DNA of 64,000 bases from Hortaea werneckii (GCA_037044905.1 JBAOKB010000095.1:30668-94667); one strand, 5' to 3'. Positions 44,522 through 56,003 are shown, counted from the stretch's first letter. The notes: generated from the letters alone by a model not told the origin. Numbers and translations are program-made.

Positions 44522-47500
44522 ATGGATTTCTTGAAGAACTGCAAAAGCAATGTGCAAGTCACCGACGGGCTGAAGACTCTGGAATGCCATGTGTACAATG
44601 CTAAAAACGAATGTGATGTGCAAGACTTCGTTGGGACGCTGCGTGGCCAAGGTGCCTTGTGTGCCTCTAGCAAGCAACAGCTGTGGATCTTTGGGCAACT
44701 TGACAACAATGTCCGGGCCACGCTCGCTAAGAAGATGGAAGAGTTGCGGCAAGAACAGAATGACACGCTCGACTCTCTGACTCTCAAAGCAGGCTTGGCT
44801 GGGCACGACGTGAGAAGTATACTTTTTGACGCTATTCAGGGCGCCGTGTCCAGCGCTTTAAATCAGGCTTGCGGAGCATTGCGCATTGGGCCATTCAGCT
44901 GGTTGCTACCGACTGGGCCTGGCGAAGCTTCTGTTGTGCTGCATCTACACCTCAACCTCACCGAGTCTGGTACGCTTTATGCTACAACGACTAGTGGCTC
45001 GGAGAGCCTTACACCGTTAAGCAAAAGCCCCATCTCTGGACCCTCTGACATTCTTCTCGCTCCGAGTGGAATCCATGTCACACCTGTGGCGGATACTGAC
45101 TCCAGCCCTGCATTCACTGACGCTGGCTGGCGAGATGCAGTGGGCAGCATGCTCCGCGTTGAAGGCATCGTAGTGGAAGATGCTACTGCATGGCTTCCTG
45201 TGAAGCTACAAGGTCCGACTGCAGCCGAAGACCAAATCTTCACCTGGCCTGCAACCATGTGCTTTGGCCAGACTGTCAAGGCCAAATCTCGAGCGTGCGA
45301 GGGTTCCTGGAAGGGCTGGTTTGCCGCAAGCGACGACCCGCATGGCTTCTCATATCCTCTTGCGGATGCCGAAGAATGGTTTAAAGGGGCTGAAAGCAGA
45401 TTGCAGGCTGCAGACGGCACCAGTGCAGTTCAGGAGAGTCTAGCTGAAGCGCAGCGAGAGCATGTTGATGCGCCGCAGGGTGGTTCTACCACCGCAGAAA
45501 ACAACATAGGACTCACTGCGCCCTTCAATCAGCGTGTTGTCGATCAGCAGGCATCCATGGCGGGAATCTATCCTACGCCGGAAGACAACCTCATGCCAGG
45601 CCATACTAATCATCAGCCAAGCTCTGACAATAACGCCTTGGCTACCATCCCGGAGCAAAAAGACCAGCCGGATGCAGGAGATAATAACGTTGCTGGCGAC
45701 ACTGGTGATCCAGCGCGACTTTCGAGTTCATCATCCGACCCAATGGCATTTGCGCAGAATAACGACGATCTATTCGGAGACATGGGTGGGATGGAATTCG
45801 GCGGTGACGAAGTCGATGATGCAGACTTTGACTTCTTCAACGAACAAGATGAGATGCCCGCGGTACACGATATGCCTGCTATTGACGCGGATGCTGAAAT
45901 GTCCGAGCTTCCACTGGACGATGATGAATTGGCAGTAGGAAACACAGATAATGTCCCATCCCTGCAAGAGCCAGTGAACGCTGCAAAGACACCTGACAAG
46001 GGAGATGGAGATCAAGTGCAGTCCTCTGCGCCCGACTCTGGCATCAATGTCGACCACAGTACCCATCTCGATAACGAGGCACCCGCACCGCATTCGGCTT
46101 TCGAACGGCCCTTGAGCCCTTTCGGTATCAAAGAGCGTCTTTTGCCGCCCCCGGTGCCTGCGAGTGCTAATCTCAAACGTGATCAAGAGGGTGAGCATCG
46201 GCGCAGCAGTTTTGGACCTATTCTCTTTCGGGACGGGCTTGACCTGGGCCGAAAGTACTCTGATGCTTATGGACCAAGCAATCTGAAACTTGGGGCACAT
46301 GTTACGCCTCAGAAGTCTGCTCCCTACATCGGTCTGCCGCGTAAGCGGACGGACCTGGCCTCTACTGAAGATGCGATGGTGGACGTGGATAGCGAGAGCG
46401 AATCCTCCTCCGACGGGAGCGACGCTAGTGATCACCGTTTGCCGCCCCAACTGCCCTGGAATCCGAAGAAGCGCAGGAAGCCGGCTGTGCAAGATGGTAA
46501 TCAGTGGTGGCTGCCCGTCGATGCGGCGCAGCATCTTCATGACGATGGTGAACTTGACAAAGCTCAAGCCAAAGCACTGTTAGAAGGCATAATACATGCA
46601 AAAGCCTCTCCGGTCGAATTCAACTTGCAGCAAAGTGAGAACGACGACGATCCACCGACTGTGGAAGACCTCTACATTGGCGTGACCAAGTTGGACTTGG
46701 TCTTTATTGCCCAACTAGTCGGCGAACAAGCTGTGTCGTGTACGAAGCCTATCCTAAAACAGCTCGAGTACCTACCCTCAGCCGACGAACATCTCTGCTC
46801 AACCGCTTGGATGACCAAAGACATTGTCTCTTCTCTACTGGGCCGTCTGTTGCCCGGCATGAACGACTGCGAGCTCTCAAGCCTCGCACTCACCCGTGAA
46901 CCACCTTCACGTGCAGCTCAACAAGCGCCGTCGCGGCCAGGCCAGCCGCGTCCGCCCCCTCCTCGCTTCGACAGCACGAATCTGGGGCCAGATATGATGT
47001 GCTTGGCGCCACCGTATGTTCGTATACAGCGTGGCAACGAGCCCTACGAGATGTTGCCACCAGCGCTGAGCTTCTGGGAACCATTGAGTCTGTCGCCTTC
47101 AAGTGGAGCCAAGGATATCCGAGCATACTGTGTCTTCCCGCTGAACGAAGATCTCCAGAGACTTGTCGACAACTTTCTCAGCGATCTTGGAACTACTTAC
47201 GAGAATTCTAGGCTTGGTTCGCATGCTCATATTCGTAATGTTGAGGAGGAAATCGAAGGCGACGATTATGAAGATGGCCTAGTACCTGTCGATCTGGGCG
47301 ATGAAAGCGACGGTTCCATGTCGGGTGCGCTGCAGGCTTATCATTCTACCTGCAACGAGTTCGGTCGATTCCTCGCCCATGTCGGTCACGTGGAGCCGGA
47401 AAAGACTATCGTGGTTTACATGCTGAACCCATTCGATCAGTCACAGCGTATTCTGCAGCATCTTTGTGCGTGCTTCTGGCAGCTTTACAAAGCCTACCGT

Positions 47501-48712
47501 GACGGCGCGCCTAAACCACGTCGTGCTGAGCCGAGGAGTGACATCGTGATGCAGGTGCTGCCTGTCGATCTCGTTGCTTCTGCTGACACCATCATCACGC
47601 TAGATCTAGGCCAGCTTGGGACCTTAGCTAGGGAGGTCTACGATCGATGTCCTCCGTCTGTTTTGAGTGGCAAGGATGTCTCCTCTGCACTGCCAAACTT
47701 CTCCGCACCTTTCGCAGAGCTTGCCACGCTGCCGCCGAAGCGTATAAGCTTCCAGCTCTCCGCCGAGCCGCCAAGCGACTTGATGCACGAAGGGTCTTCA
47801 TTGCATCTTGCCTACGCGATCAGTCCTGACGGTGAGTGGATGACTGTCGCTTGGGCGGATAGCACGGGCAAGAATGGGTCAGCGGAGGCCTTTTGCTTGC
47901 GAGGCAAGTCGTTCACAGATGTCGCAAACGAAGCCTGGGAGCGCACGCGCGACCTCCTGGCAGCGAGGGAGGTAACATGGAGAGTTTTCATCGTCACGGT
48001 CGGTGAAATGGAAGAGTCCTACAAGCAATGCTGGAGACACGTGATCGAGAAGCCGAGGAAGCAGCCCTTCAGCGTCACCTTACTCTTGGCAAACACCAAC
48101 CCGGATCTCCAAGTTTCCACACCAGCGCCAGCGGACGACGGCGAAAGTAAGAATGTCGGGTCTGGCGCTACGATCTTGACTCCAGCAACGACACCTCAGG
48201 GCACCGCGGTCACTGTCTCACCCGATACAAATGGCCCAAATGCGCCGCCGACTCCAGCGCCAAGCGATCCCGCGGCCACCATCGCAGAGACCGACCCAGA
48301 GGCAATTCTAGTGGATCTCGCCGACGATACTTGGGGGATGCTGTTCTCTCCTACTAGCTTTCCCACTGGCGACAAAGGTCCAGCAGCATCTCGCTCGATC
48401 GCATCAGGCGCGCTCTTCAAGCGCGGCGGCTCAGACCTAGACTCCAGCACGAGTAGGCTTGGGAGAACCCTACCCTCCCTCGTCGTGAATCTTCTGTGGA
48501 CAGTGCAGGTCCGGCCGACCGGGAACGTGGACGAAGGCAATGTCAAGCAGTCGGAGATGACGCTGCGGGAGGTGTTGCGATTATATCGCAACCTTGGCGT
48601 CCTGACCAAGGCGAGGGGGATCGCTACCGAGGACGAAGAGGCGAGCTTGCCTGTGCATCTCCTGACGGCGTTGAGGGGTGCACAGGCCGTGAGTGGGTTG
48701 CTCGCAGCGTGA
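44522..48712 (+). CDS. SSN2: Mediator kinase-module subunit Med13 (Ssn2/Srb9)
   Basis: Links the Cdk8 module to core Mediator and represses or tunes RNA polymerase II transcription in the nucleus. Single exon, 1396 aa; ATG with A at -3. The N-terminal domain begins MDFLKNCKSNVQV, with LKTLECHVYN and LWIFGQ as in fungal Med13. The middle (about 300-600) is acidic and disordered (DDADFDFFNEQDEMP). A conserved block follows around 680-760. The C-terminal PIWI-like domain includes KTIVVYMLNPFD, VMQVLPVDLVAS, MTVAWADSTGKNG and WRVFIVTVGEME. An intron-free gene this long is unusual beside its multi-exon neighbours. The assignment rests mainly on the C-terminal block. Confidence 0.88.
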   Translation: MDFLKNCKSNVQVTDGLKTLECHVYNAKNECDVQDFVGTLRGQGALCASSKQQLWIFGQLDNNVRATLAKKMEELRQEQNDTLDSLTLKAGLAGHDVRSILFDAIQGAVSSALNQACGALRIGPFSWLLPTGPGEASVVLHLHLNLTESGTLYATTTSGSESLTPLSKSPISGPSDILLAPSGIHVTPVADTDSSPAFTDAGWRDAVGSMLRVEGIVVEDATAWLPVKLQGPTAAEDQIFTWPATMCFGQTVKAKSRACEGSWKGWFAASDDPHGFSYPLADAEEWFKGAESRLQAADGTSAVQESLAEAQREHVDAPQGGSTTAENNIGLTAPFNQRVVDQQASMAGIYPTPEDNLMPGHTNHQPSSDNNALATIPEQKDQPDAGDNNVAGDTGDPARLSSSSSDPMAFAQNNDDLFGDMGGMEFGGDEVDDADFDFFNEQDEMPAVHDMPAIDADAEMSELPLDDDELAVGNTDNVPSLQEPVNAAKTPDKGDGDQVQSSAPDSGINVDHSTHLDNEAPAPHSAFERPLSPFGIKERLLPPPVPASANLKRDQEGEHRRSSFGPILFRDGLDLGRKYSDAYGPSNLKLGAHVTPQKSAPYIGLPRKRTDLASTEDAMVDVDSESESSSDGSDASDHRLPPQLPWNPKKRRKPAVQDGNQWWLPVDAAQHLHDDGELDKAQAKALLEGIIHAKASPVEFNLQQSENDDDPPTVEDLYIGVTKLDLVFIAQLVGEQAVSCTKPILKQLEYLPSADEHLCSTAWMTKDIVSSLLGRLLPGMNDCELSSLALTREPPSRAAQQAPSRPGQPRPPPPRFDSTNLGPDMMCLAPPYVRIQRGNEPYEMLPPALSFWEPLSLSPSSGAKDIRAYCVFPLNEDLQRLVDNFLSDLGTTYENSRLGSHAHIRNVEEEIEGDDYEDGLVPVDLGDESDGSMSGALQAYHSTCNEFGRFLAHVGHVEPEKTIVVYMLNPFDQSQRILQHLCACFWQLYKAYRDGAPKPRRAEPRSDIVMQVLPVDLVASADTIITLDLGQLGTLAREVYDRCPPSVLSGKDVSSALPNFSAPFAELATLPPKRISFQLSAEPPSDLMHEGSSLHLAYAISPDGEWMTVAWADSTGKNGSAEAFCLRGKSFTDVANEAWERTRDLLAAREVTWRVFIVTVGEMEESYKQCWRHVIEKPRKQPFSVTLLLANTNPDLQVSTPAPADDGESKNVGSGATILTPATTPQGTAVTVSPDTNGPNAPPTPAPSDPAATIAETDPEAILVDLADDTWGMLFSPTSFPTGDKGPAASRSIASGALFKRGGSDLDSSTSRLGRTLPSLVVNLLWTVQVRPTGNVDEGNVKQSEMTLREVLRLYRNLGVLTKARGIATEDEEASLPVHLLTALRGAQAVSGLLAA

Positions 48713-49917
48713 TGCCAGACACGTGCTCAACGCGCACAAAGGGTGGTTTGGTTGAGCGAGCTGGGAAAGAGGTGTATGTAAGATGGAGATCTACGACTAT
48801 CACATGTGCAGGCGCTGGTACGACTCGTGAGCCGACTCGCGGAGCAGAGCCACCTAGCTACGCAAGTATTATTGCTCGCCAGCCGCGCGACCTGACACTG
48901 CATTATTCGCGAGCTGGTTCTGAAACAATTCGCCGAGACATCCGTATATCGAATTCAGAAACGCGCTCAACGATTCCTTCTAGAAGTGATCTACCGCATG
49001 ATGAACGCCTGATCCAAGCGCTTGCACGCCGTTCTACAGTATTCGGTGAGATTGCTTTCGTTGTTGACACGTAGGTCTCCTATGATCACAATCTCGCGAC
49101 ATGTAATTGAAATGGGTTTTATGCAATTCCGAAATCACCTTTTAGCTTTTCGGGGTATCCTCGCACAAGACTCTTAAAGCTCTATTCCCGGAGGTATGGA
49201 AGGGAGTCTGTACAGTACATGCGCACATGCAGGGGCACATGTAAGGGTCGACCGACATGACCAAAGTGGCTTTTCCCAGGTCGCCACCCAAAAGCAGACC
49301 GCCGACCGAGGCACATTCGGTCGTCCTCCTGTCCTTTGTGGAGATCGGCAGCGGGGTCATGCGGAGATCTGGACCCTGTTTTGGCAAGTGTGAAGGCTGA
49401 TCGACACCGGGTGTTTCCAAATGCATCGTGACAAAAACAACCAGAAAGCCTATTTTGACGCCGGCTGACTTTTCTTGACATGCTGATTGGCTGACCACAA
49501 CTCCCTTCTACGCTGCGCCAAGTCCCGACCGTCCGGATCCTGGGATGGCTCGATGGCTATACCACCTCACTTTTGCACCGTCATGTGGGTTGCATTCGTG
49601 CGCCATTGACGTCGACGGGACTAATAGTGACATTGCAACATTTTCGCTTTTCATACAGGGTGACATGCGCTAGTCCAGCACTGCTCGTTATTCCCATGGC
49701 CACTGATAGGCCTGTCGTTTTAATGCCTACGTACGCCATGGAAAGGCTGTGGCCGCTCTGTCTCCAACGGAGGCGTGGGTCAGAGTAGGGTCACCTCTGT
49801 TTTGAGCCTGTATAAAGAGATCGACGTGCCGCATATCCTGCGTGATTTTGCGTCTGCTCTATCCATTTACACTTTGGTTCAGTATCCTTTGAGACGTGAG
49901 AGTTTCAGTAATCAACG
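48713..49917. other. Intergenic upstream of the peroxidase gene
   Basis: 1.2 kb with no supported gene. The right end holds the peroxidase promoter (TATAAA at 49811). Short frames on the minus strand near 49142-49498 lack features. Confidence 0.5.
49811..49816 (+). promoter_or_regulatory. Probable TATA box of the peroxidase gene
   Basis: TATAAA preceded by GCCTG and followed by GAGATC, 102-107 bp upstream of the ATG at 49918. Position fits a start site about 30 bp further on with a short 5' UTR. Inferred from sequence only. Confidence 0.5.
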
Positions 49918-51534
49918 ATGAAGCTTACGAACGCACCTACCCTGCTCGGGGCCCTTGTCCCTTTGACTGCCGCTTTCCCGTCATGGGTGTTTGAAGAGGC
50001 GGCCAACGACCCTCAGATCGCCGCCAGAGCCGACGAGATCCTGAAACGACAGGAGGGTGCCGGTGCGGCGACCGCGTTGTTCGAGCCTGTTCCGATCTTC
50101 GACGCAGAGAAGCAGTTTGTCGACGTCAGCGAGGGTAGCGGTCATGAATACCAGGCGCCCGGGCCGGACGACATTCGAGGACCTTGCCCTGGTCTAAGTA
50201 GGTCTTTCCCATATGCTTGTATTGGGCGTTCAGTGTCGATGGAATCAACAGCTAACGTGTGATCAGATGCCTTCGCCAACCACGGCTTCCTGCCGAGAAA
50301 CGGATATGCTACCATCACCCAGTACATTGAGGCGACGACCCAGGTCGTGGGTATGGGCCCGAACCTGGCACTTTTCTTGTCGACTCTCGGCGCTGCCGTC
50401 GATGGCAGCGGCACTGCATGGTGTACGTTTACTTTCCTTCTGACAGTTTGAATGGTTTGGCTAATGCTTTTCCAGCCATGGGCGGCACGCCCCCTGCCTC
50501 CGTCGGAAGCGGCAATGGATTGAGCGGTTCACATAACAAGTAAGCCTTTGGTCCATTCACCTGTTTGCAACAATTCTAACGATCATTCGCCCGGCAGGTA
50601 CGAGAGCGACGCCTCTCCAACAAGGCCTGACCTTTACCAGGGTGAGTCTCATCCCCCGGAATGAAATTTCCGTGCCTACAAAGAGAGCGATAGCTGACCT
50701 TGATAGATGGCAACAACTACAAGACTCAAGCAGACCAGTTCCAAGAACTGATTGATGCCTCGCCCGGTGGCTTCGTGACCATGGAGTCCCTGACATCCTT
50801 CCGTGCCCAGCGTTTCAACACCCAAAAAGAGACCAACCCATACTTCTTCAACGGTCCATTCACCGGTGTCTTGGTGCAGCCCGCAGCATACACCTTCATC
50901 TACCGCTTCATGGCCAATCACAGTGAGGAAGCTCCTGCTGGCGAGCTCAGCTACGACGTGATCAAGAGCTGGTTCGCCATCGATGGAGAGTCCGGCAGCT
51001 ACACTGCCAACCAGGGTGAGACTTCGATGTCGTTCTTGATAATAAACCACTATAGTTGCTAACCAATCGGGATAGGCCAAGAGAGAATCCCCGAGAACTG
51101 GTACAAGCGCGCGATCGCCTATCCGTACTCGAATGCTTACTTCCTCGCGGACGTCGCCAACGCCGCGGCCCTTCACCCGGAATTCCTTGACGTCGGCGGG
51201 TATGTATCGACCCTAACATCGGCCTAGATTTCTTTTCATTACGAAAACTGACAAGAGTGTGCGCTGCAGTAATCTCGGCACTACCGACAGCTTCACCGGT
51301 GTTGACATCAACGACCTGACCGGTGGCGTCTTCAATGCTGGTGATCTCCTCGACGGCAACAACCTCGGCTGCTTTGCCTACCAGCTGTCGGCGCAAGCGA
51401 AGCCGGACCTGCTCTTGGGTCTTCTCAACCCGCTCACCGACCTTGTCGGCGACTTGGTTAGCGAGCTGAGCTGCCCTAAGCTTCGACAGGCGGATGAGGA
51501 TCTGCTTAAGCAATTCCCTGGTTATCGTCAGTAG
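49918..51534 (+). CDS. Secreted heme-thiolate peroxidase (chloroperoxidase/UPO family)
   Basis: Uses hydrogen peroxide to oxidise or halogenate organic compounds through a Cys-ligated heme. Seven exons: 49918-50197, 50267-50422, 50476-50539, 50598-50641, 50707-51015, 51076-51199, 51270-51534; 413 aa. Signal peptide 1-19, then a KR site at 43-44 that could be a Kex2 cleavage point. The heme ligand is Cys90 in GPCPGLN, followed by ANHGFLPR. The distal acid motif, often EHDxSxxR, reads ESDASPTR (Glu169-Arg176), rebuilt across a splice at Lys167. The C-terminal part has one CF and one SCP Cys that could pair. Every junction keeps frame with GT-AG ends. A TATA box and AATAAA flank the gene. Substrate unknown. 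Confidence 0.9.
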
Positions 51535-52337
51535 ATGATGATCGCTTTCAATCTGTACATATAGTCGTGAGATAACTTCAAAAAAAGAAATAAACTATTT
51601 TTTCTGTCTCATGAGGACGGAACCACTTGACTTTCCAAAATGTATTCCAAATTTTTCTGAATCCTTTCCTTGCAATGCTTGACCAGAAACAGTGTTTTGC
51701 CTCTTCTCCTTTCGTAAGCTTAGACGTTTGCCAGGCCTAAGGAGCGTTGAAAGTGGGCTCGGGCAAGCCTTTACTAAAGTCTATCATTTATGTTCTTCCC
51801 AGGATGGGAAGTTTCTAATCTGTATCATCTATCCTACACCACGACCATACCACGTTCTCCTGACTCACATTCTGTCATTAAACTCTTGTCTTTGACAACA
51901 CATGTGCTTTCTGTAATGGAAGCGCGGATGACTCGTTGCAGCGTTAAGACGTTTGAAAAGAGGAAGCGCAAGAAGTCGAATCGACAGCTTTCGATCGAAT
52001 GTTTCATCAATCGATTATCGGCAGCGGGGCATGAGTCGAAGAGGTGGCCGGAGTGGTTCGGAAAATCCGGAGGACTTGGTGGATTGGGAGACCCGATTAG
52101 TATGGGGACCAGGTATTGTAATCTCAGCCTTCTTGACTCGCGAACAATGGGAGGTGTCGGTATGCTGATTCCAGACCCAGCCAGCGCAAGAAAAAAGAAA
52201 AGAAAAAAAGATTCGAACCAGGCAGCAAGGTGAGATCCAATCTCGGAGGTAAGTTTCCGTTGTTCGTAGTCAATCCGAGGCAAAGCCCGGCACGCATAAC
52301 AAGCATAGACATGGAAAGACTCGTCCCGTCCATCCTT
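51535..52337. other. Intergenic, convergent 3' ends
   Basis: 803 bp between the peroxidase and aquaglyceroporin stops. AATAAA at 51589-51594 may be the peroxidase polyadenylation signal. An A/G-rich run lies near 52190-52210. No gene recognised. Confidence 0.5.
51589..51594 (+). promoter_or_regulatory. Possible polyadenylation signal (AATAAA)
   Basis: Exact AATAAA 55 nt past the peroxidase stop codon, in an A-rich then T-rich context. Fungal signals are loose, so this is only suggestive. Confidence 0.4.
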
Positions 52338-53591
52338 TCAACTCGTGTGCTCGGGCAACTTATCCCATTCCTCCTTCCGGGCATCCCTATTCCGCTCTTC
52401 CTCTGTAGGACTAATAAGCAGCTTCAGACCCAACCAAGGCGCATTAACAGGGCTAGCACCAGTATAAACGAAGAAGTCATAAATAAACCCCCCGATCATA
52501 GCGCCGACAAAGGGCGCCACAAGCGGGATCCAGAAATAATACGAAGCGTTCGTCCACAGTCCTGAGCCGTAACCTAGGATAGTACAAGCGACTCTGGGGC
52601 CGAAATCGCGGGCGGGATTTGTGGCGAAAGCGGTTTCCCAGCCGTACGAGACGCCGATGGCGCTGTAGATGAAGAACATCTTCAGCGGGAACCAGTTATC
52701 TGCCGCTCTTGCGATGCCGCCGTTGGATGTCTCGTCTTTCAGGGCGAAGACGGAGAGCGTGATGAGTCCCGTTGCGAAGACTTCCGAGAAGAAGGCGCTA
52801 GCTGTTGGAAGGAAAGGCTGCGGGAAGGTGACGAAGATCTGAGCCGTGGCTCCTTGGGTAGGGGGGACTGTTCGGACGCCATCGCCGGCGTAGAAGTCGA
52901 TTGCTGAGATGTAATTGGCGTAAGTCAAGAGGGCACCGACGAATGCGCCTAGGAATTGGGAGAAGAAGTAGATGGGGAGTTTGCGGATGGAGAAGCCGCG
53001 GTAGACGGCTTGGGATAAGGTGAGGGCTGGGTTTAGGTAGGCGCCTGAATCACCCGCGACCTGGAACAAAGTAAGCGAAGTGAATAGAAAACGAAATACT
53101 TCGGATGGCCATACGTAAATACCGATCATGACGCCTTCATTCACAGCAAGTCAGCTTTATGAGTGGATCTAATAGCAACATGACAGCCACAAACTTACCG
53201 AAACCCCAGCTATGCCGCGTTAGCGCTGCAGTAGGTAAAATGGAGTACACTCGTCTACTTACCCCCAACTGACTGTCCACCAGTCACCGTAATTGTCCGG
53301 AAAGCTCTGGGGTTGCGATTTACTGAGCAAAGCCTGTGCCACAGCTCCCGAGCCGAACATGACTGCAACCACGGTGCCTAGGAATTCCGCCAGCGGCTCC
53401 TGGAAAATCGTCCGAATGTGAGGCCATACGCTCTCCTCACTCCGATAGGCCTGCAGTTTTCCTGGTGCATCGGGATCGAGGCCGCTATATTTGCGCACTT
53501 TCTGGCGAAGAGTTTCATTAGAAGCAAGGGTATCCGTCAGACTGAAATGGGGCCTTATTCGCGGGCTGCCTTTCCGGAGGGAATTCCTCAT
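52338..53591 (-). CDS. Aquaglyceroporin (MIP family)
   Basis: Membrane channel for glycerol and/or water. Exons 53263-53591, 53199-53209 (11 nt), 53115-53134 (20 nt), 52338-53060; 360 aa. Splicing the two micro-exons yields TVSWGWGFGVMIGIYVAGDSG, the family pattern leading to the first NPA box (NPALT, 130-134). The second box is NPARD (268-272); the Asp after the Arg marks glycerol-type channels. Six hydrophobic helices are visible. The N-terminal 60 residues are charged and the C-terminal tail (EEERNRDARKEEWDKL) is acidic and basic. The start at MRNSLRKGSP has A at -3; an upstream exon cannot be excluded because CAG directly precedes it. Convergent with the peroxidase. Confidence 0.9.
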
Positions 53592-54359
53592 CCTGAACGA
53601 TGGACTAAACGATAGTTACGCCACTGGGCGAAAGATGATATTGCAAAGAGGAAAACGTGCATCCCAAAGACTCCTACCTTGCAAAGATTTGTACCGAGAA
53701 AAATTTCTGGTTGGAAAGCAATTGCCAGCCCTGGACGCTGCCGTTGAGCTTTGTCCCGGCTGCTTTTGAAGATATACATCACAGTGATATCAGATCTCCA
53801 CACGCGGGAAGGATATCCCTGACCTTGGCATATTGAGAGGGAGCTGTTATCAATCCTGATCAGATCCTTCAATGATACTTCTAGACCAGACGCTGGGTTC
53901 GCGTCGATGTGAAAAGGTAGATAGGAAGTAGAGAGAAAAGTTGAGGTACAGACAAGATATTCTCGGGACGAAGTCGGCAAGTTCGTTGTAGCTCCACCGT
54001 TGTGAGTTGGTCGAAGCCAGTCCCGCTCAAGCTTATCGGCTGGACGTCCCCGGCCAGGACCGGAAGCAACCTATGAACTGTGGATTGCCTCAGGCAATTG
54101 CCATCACATATCAATTAATCAAGACGACTTTTCACATCTTTTATGTTCGTTGTTTTCAGGATGATGGGAGCATGCCTGGTAGAAAGGTGCCTTCAAGTCT
54201 ATTACGAATACGGAACCGGAGCTTGCAAGCATTGATGGTTCAGAACGGCTCACCAAAATGTCGCCAAACATTACAAACCCATTCTGAAAACGTCCTCAAA
54301 GTCGAGACTCCGTAAAGTAGGATTGTCATGAGCCACCTCGTTCTCCTTCATCAATCTAT
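53592..54359. other. Intergenic, nothing recognised
   Basis: 768 bp between the aquaglyceroporin start and the acyltransferase stop, both minus strand. Frames of 100-130 codons lack family features. Confidence 0.5.
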
Positions 54360-56003
54360 TTAACCGTTCGGTCCTCGTGAGACATCAGTCTGCGGCAGCT
54401 GCGATTCAGAAGTCACGGACGCATGAGATTGGCACCATCGCTCGATCGTCCTCCCCAAGGATACTGAAGGGCGATCCAGGGACCTCTCAAACTGTCCTGC
54501 GACGACAAAGTTGACAGCAGTGGCGATGACCATCCATATTACATACGCAATAAAGAGTCGGCCCGCGCCCACCTCACTTGTAGACCAGTCCGTCGAATCG
54601 GTCGGCAGCCCAACCACTGCGAGGCAACCTTGTCGAATAGGCTGCAACCATGCTCTTACGAAGATATGGCACAAGTACAGTCCGAACGAGATGCGACCAA
54701 GGTACTGAACGACTCTCAGTTCTGGCAGTCTTCGTAGCGTAGGCGTCTCTCCTACGCTGATCATACAGAACATGGCCGCGATGCAGAGGATGTATCGGTC
54801 CGTCTGACGGTCTTTGGCGTACAAGCCGACACTCGTCAAGGGCTGCGCAAGCCAGTCGAAGAATGGTCGTGGTGCAACTTCAGTATCGCTCACATGGGTA
54901 CTTCCTGGCAATCCAGAGAGGTAGAATCCGAAAGCGAACATAAGACCGAGGAGCCAGGGTCGAAAGCGTGAAGGTTTGTGAGAGGAGTCTTTGAGCTGCG
55001 ATTGCGATGCGTCCCGGCGTTCTAGTTGGTAGTCCGCAAAAATCATGCCCATGACGAACTGCGAGGCGATCCAGTCGTCCTTGACAAAGCCGTGGATGGC
55101 TAATGCGACAGCTAGACACCTTCGAATGACTACGCTCGGCAATTGCGACAACAGAAGCACTGTCGTATACACGTACATGGATCCGTAGTATTCAAGCGGG
55201 ATAGTCCACGAGATGCCACCGTCATATGGATTCAGCAGCTTATCGAAGCGATCTGGATACCGTAGAGGTGGAAGTAATTGTACGAAGCTAACGCACCAGG
55301 CCTTCAGCTCGGCGAACAGTGTTGGTGCGGATTCGTATGGGGTTGGCTTGGGCAGGTCGAACAACCGAACCAGAAGCATCAGGATGAACGTCTCGATGAG
55401 GACAGGCATGTACAGCCTGATGGCGCGTCGGAAGACCGCCGATGACAAAGCTGTCAGTAGCTTCTCCTGGCGCCGCTGGCGAAGTAGTGATAGCATTCGA
55501 TATGAGAGGACATAGCCCGAAATCCCAAAGAACAGGCAGACGGCCGCATCACCACTTGCGTAGAAAGTGCGGAAGATTGGTAGGTAGTACCATTCTGATC
55601 GCATGTGTTCGCCATGACCCCATGGTGTTGTACGGTCTAGCCAGCCATCGATATAGTGGAAGATGAAAACCTCAAATGCCGCAAGGCCACGCAGCCCATC
55701 CAGCCAGGCAGTATCGCGTAAATTTGTGCCTCTCTCTGGATAGTTGAAAATGGCACGAACAGTTCCTCGGAGGCCTGGTCGAGCCGGTCTTGTAGTTAAA
55801 GAACGGTAGAGCGCGTTGATCCACCGTGACACAATGGTGACCTTGCCGCTGCCGGACATCCCGCCCTGCACATTGCTGGCGAAGCGATTCTTGAAATGAT
55901 TAGGTTGGACTCCATCGCCGCGCAGAAGACCGTCTGCTTCCGTCTCATCGATGTCGAGCGCATCTAAAGGGGCCGCAGACTCATTCGCCCGGGTCGCTTC
56001 CAT
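54360..56003 (-). CDS. Acyltransferase-3 family integral membrane protein
   Basis: Member of the OafA/YrhL-like acyltransferase 3 family, which moves acyl (often acetyl) groups onto sugars or small molecules at a membrane. Single exon, 547 aa. A cytosolic N-terminal 95 residues leads to WLDGLRGLAAFEVFIFHYIDGW, with the usual D-G-x-R-G and the conserved His of helix 1. Then SGDAAVCLFFGISGYVLSYR (family pattern GxxxVxxFFxISGF/Y) and about ten hydrophobic segments follow. GRISFGLYLCHIF near the C-terminus is also typical. Its start is 438 bp from that of a membrane protein read the other way, so the two may share control. The acceptor substrate is unknown. Confidence 0.88.
   Translation of the reverse strand: MEATRANESAAPLDALDIDETEADGLLRGDGVQPNHFKNRFASNVQGGMSGSGKVTIVSRWINALYRSLTTRPARPGLRGTVRAIFNYPERGTNLRDTAWLDGLRGLAAFEVFIFHYIDGWLDRTTPWGHGEHMRSEWYYLPIFRTFYASGDAAVCLFFGISGYVLSYRMLSLLRQRRQEKLLTALSSAVFRRAIRLYMPVLIETFILMLLVRLFDLPKPTPYESAPTLFAELKAWCVSFVQLLPPLRYPDRFDKLLNPYDGGISWTIPLEYYGSMYVYTTVLLLSQLPSVVIRRCLAVALAIHGFVKDDWIASQFVMGMIFADYQLERRDASQSQLKDSSHKPSRFRPWLLGLMFAFGFYLSGLPGSTHVSDTEVAPRPFFDWLAQPLTSVGLYAKDRQTDRYILCIAAMFCMISVGETPTLRRLPELRVVQYLGRISFGLYLCHIFVRAWLQPIRQGCLAVVGLPTDSTDWSTSEVGAGRLFIAYVIWMVIATAVNFVVAGQFERSLDRPSVSLGRTIERWCQSHASVTSESQLPQTDVSRGPNG

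Noticed and set aside
52190..52230. GGTTCGAATC on the minus strand, like a tRNA T-loop followed by T residues
   Set aside because: No acceptor, D or anticodon stem can be formed around it.
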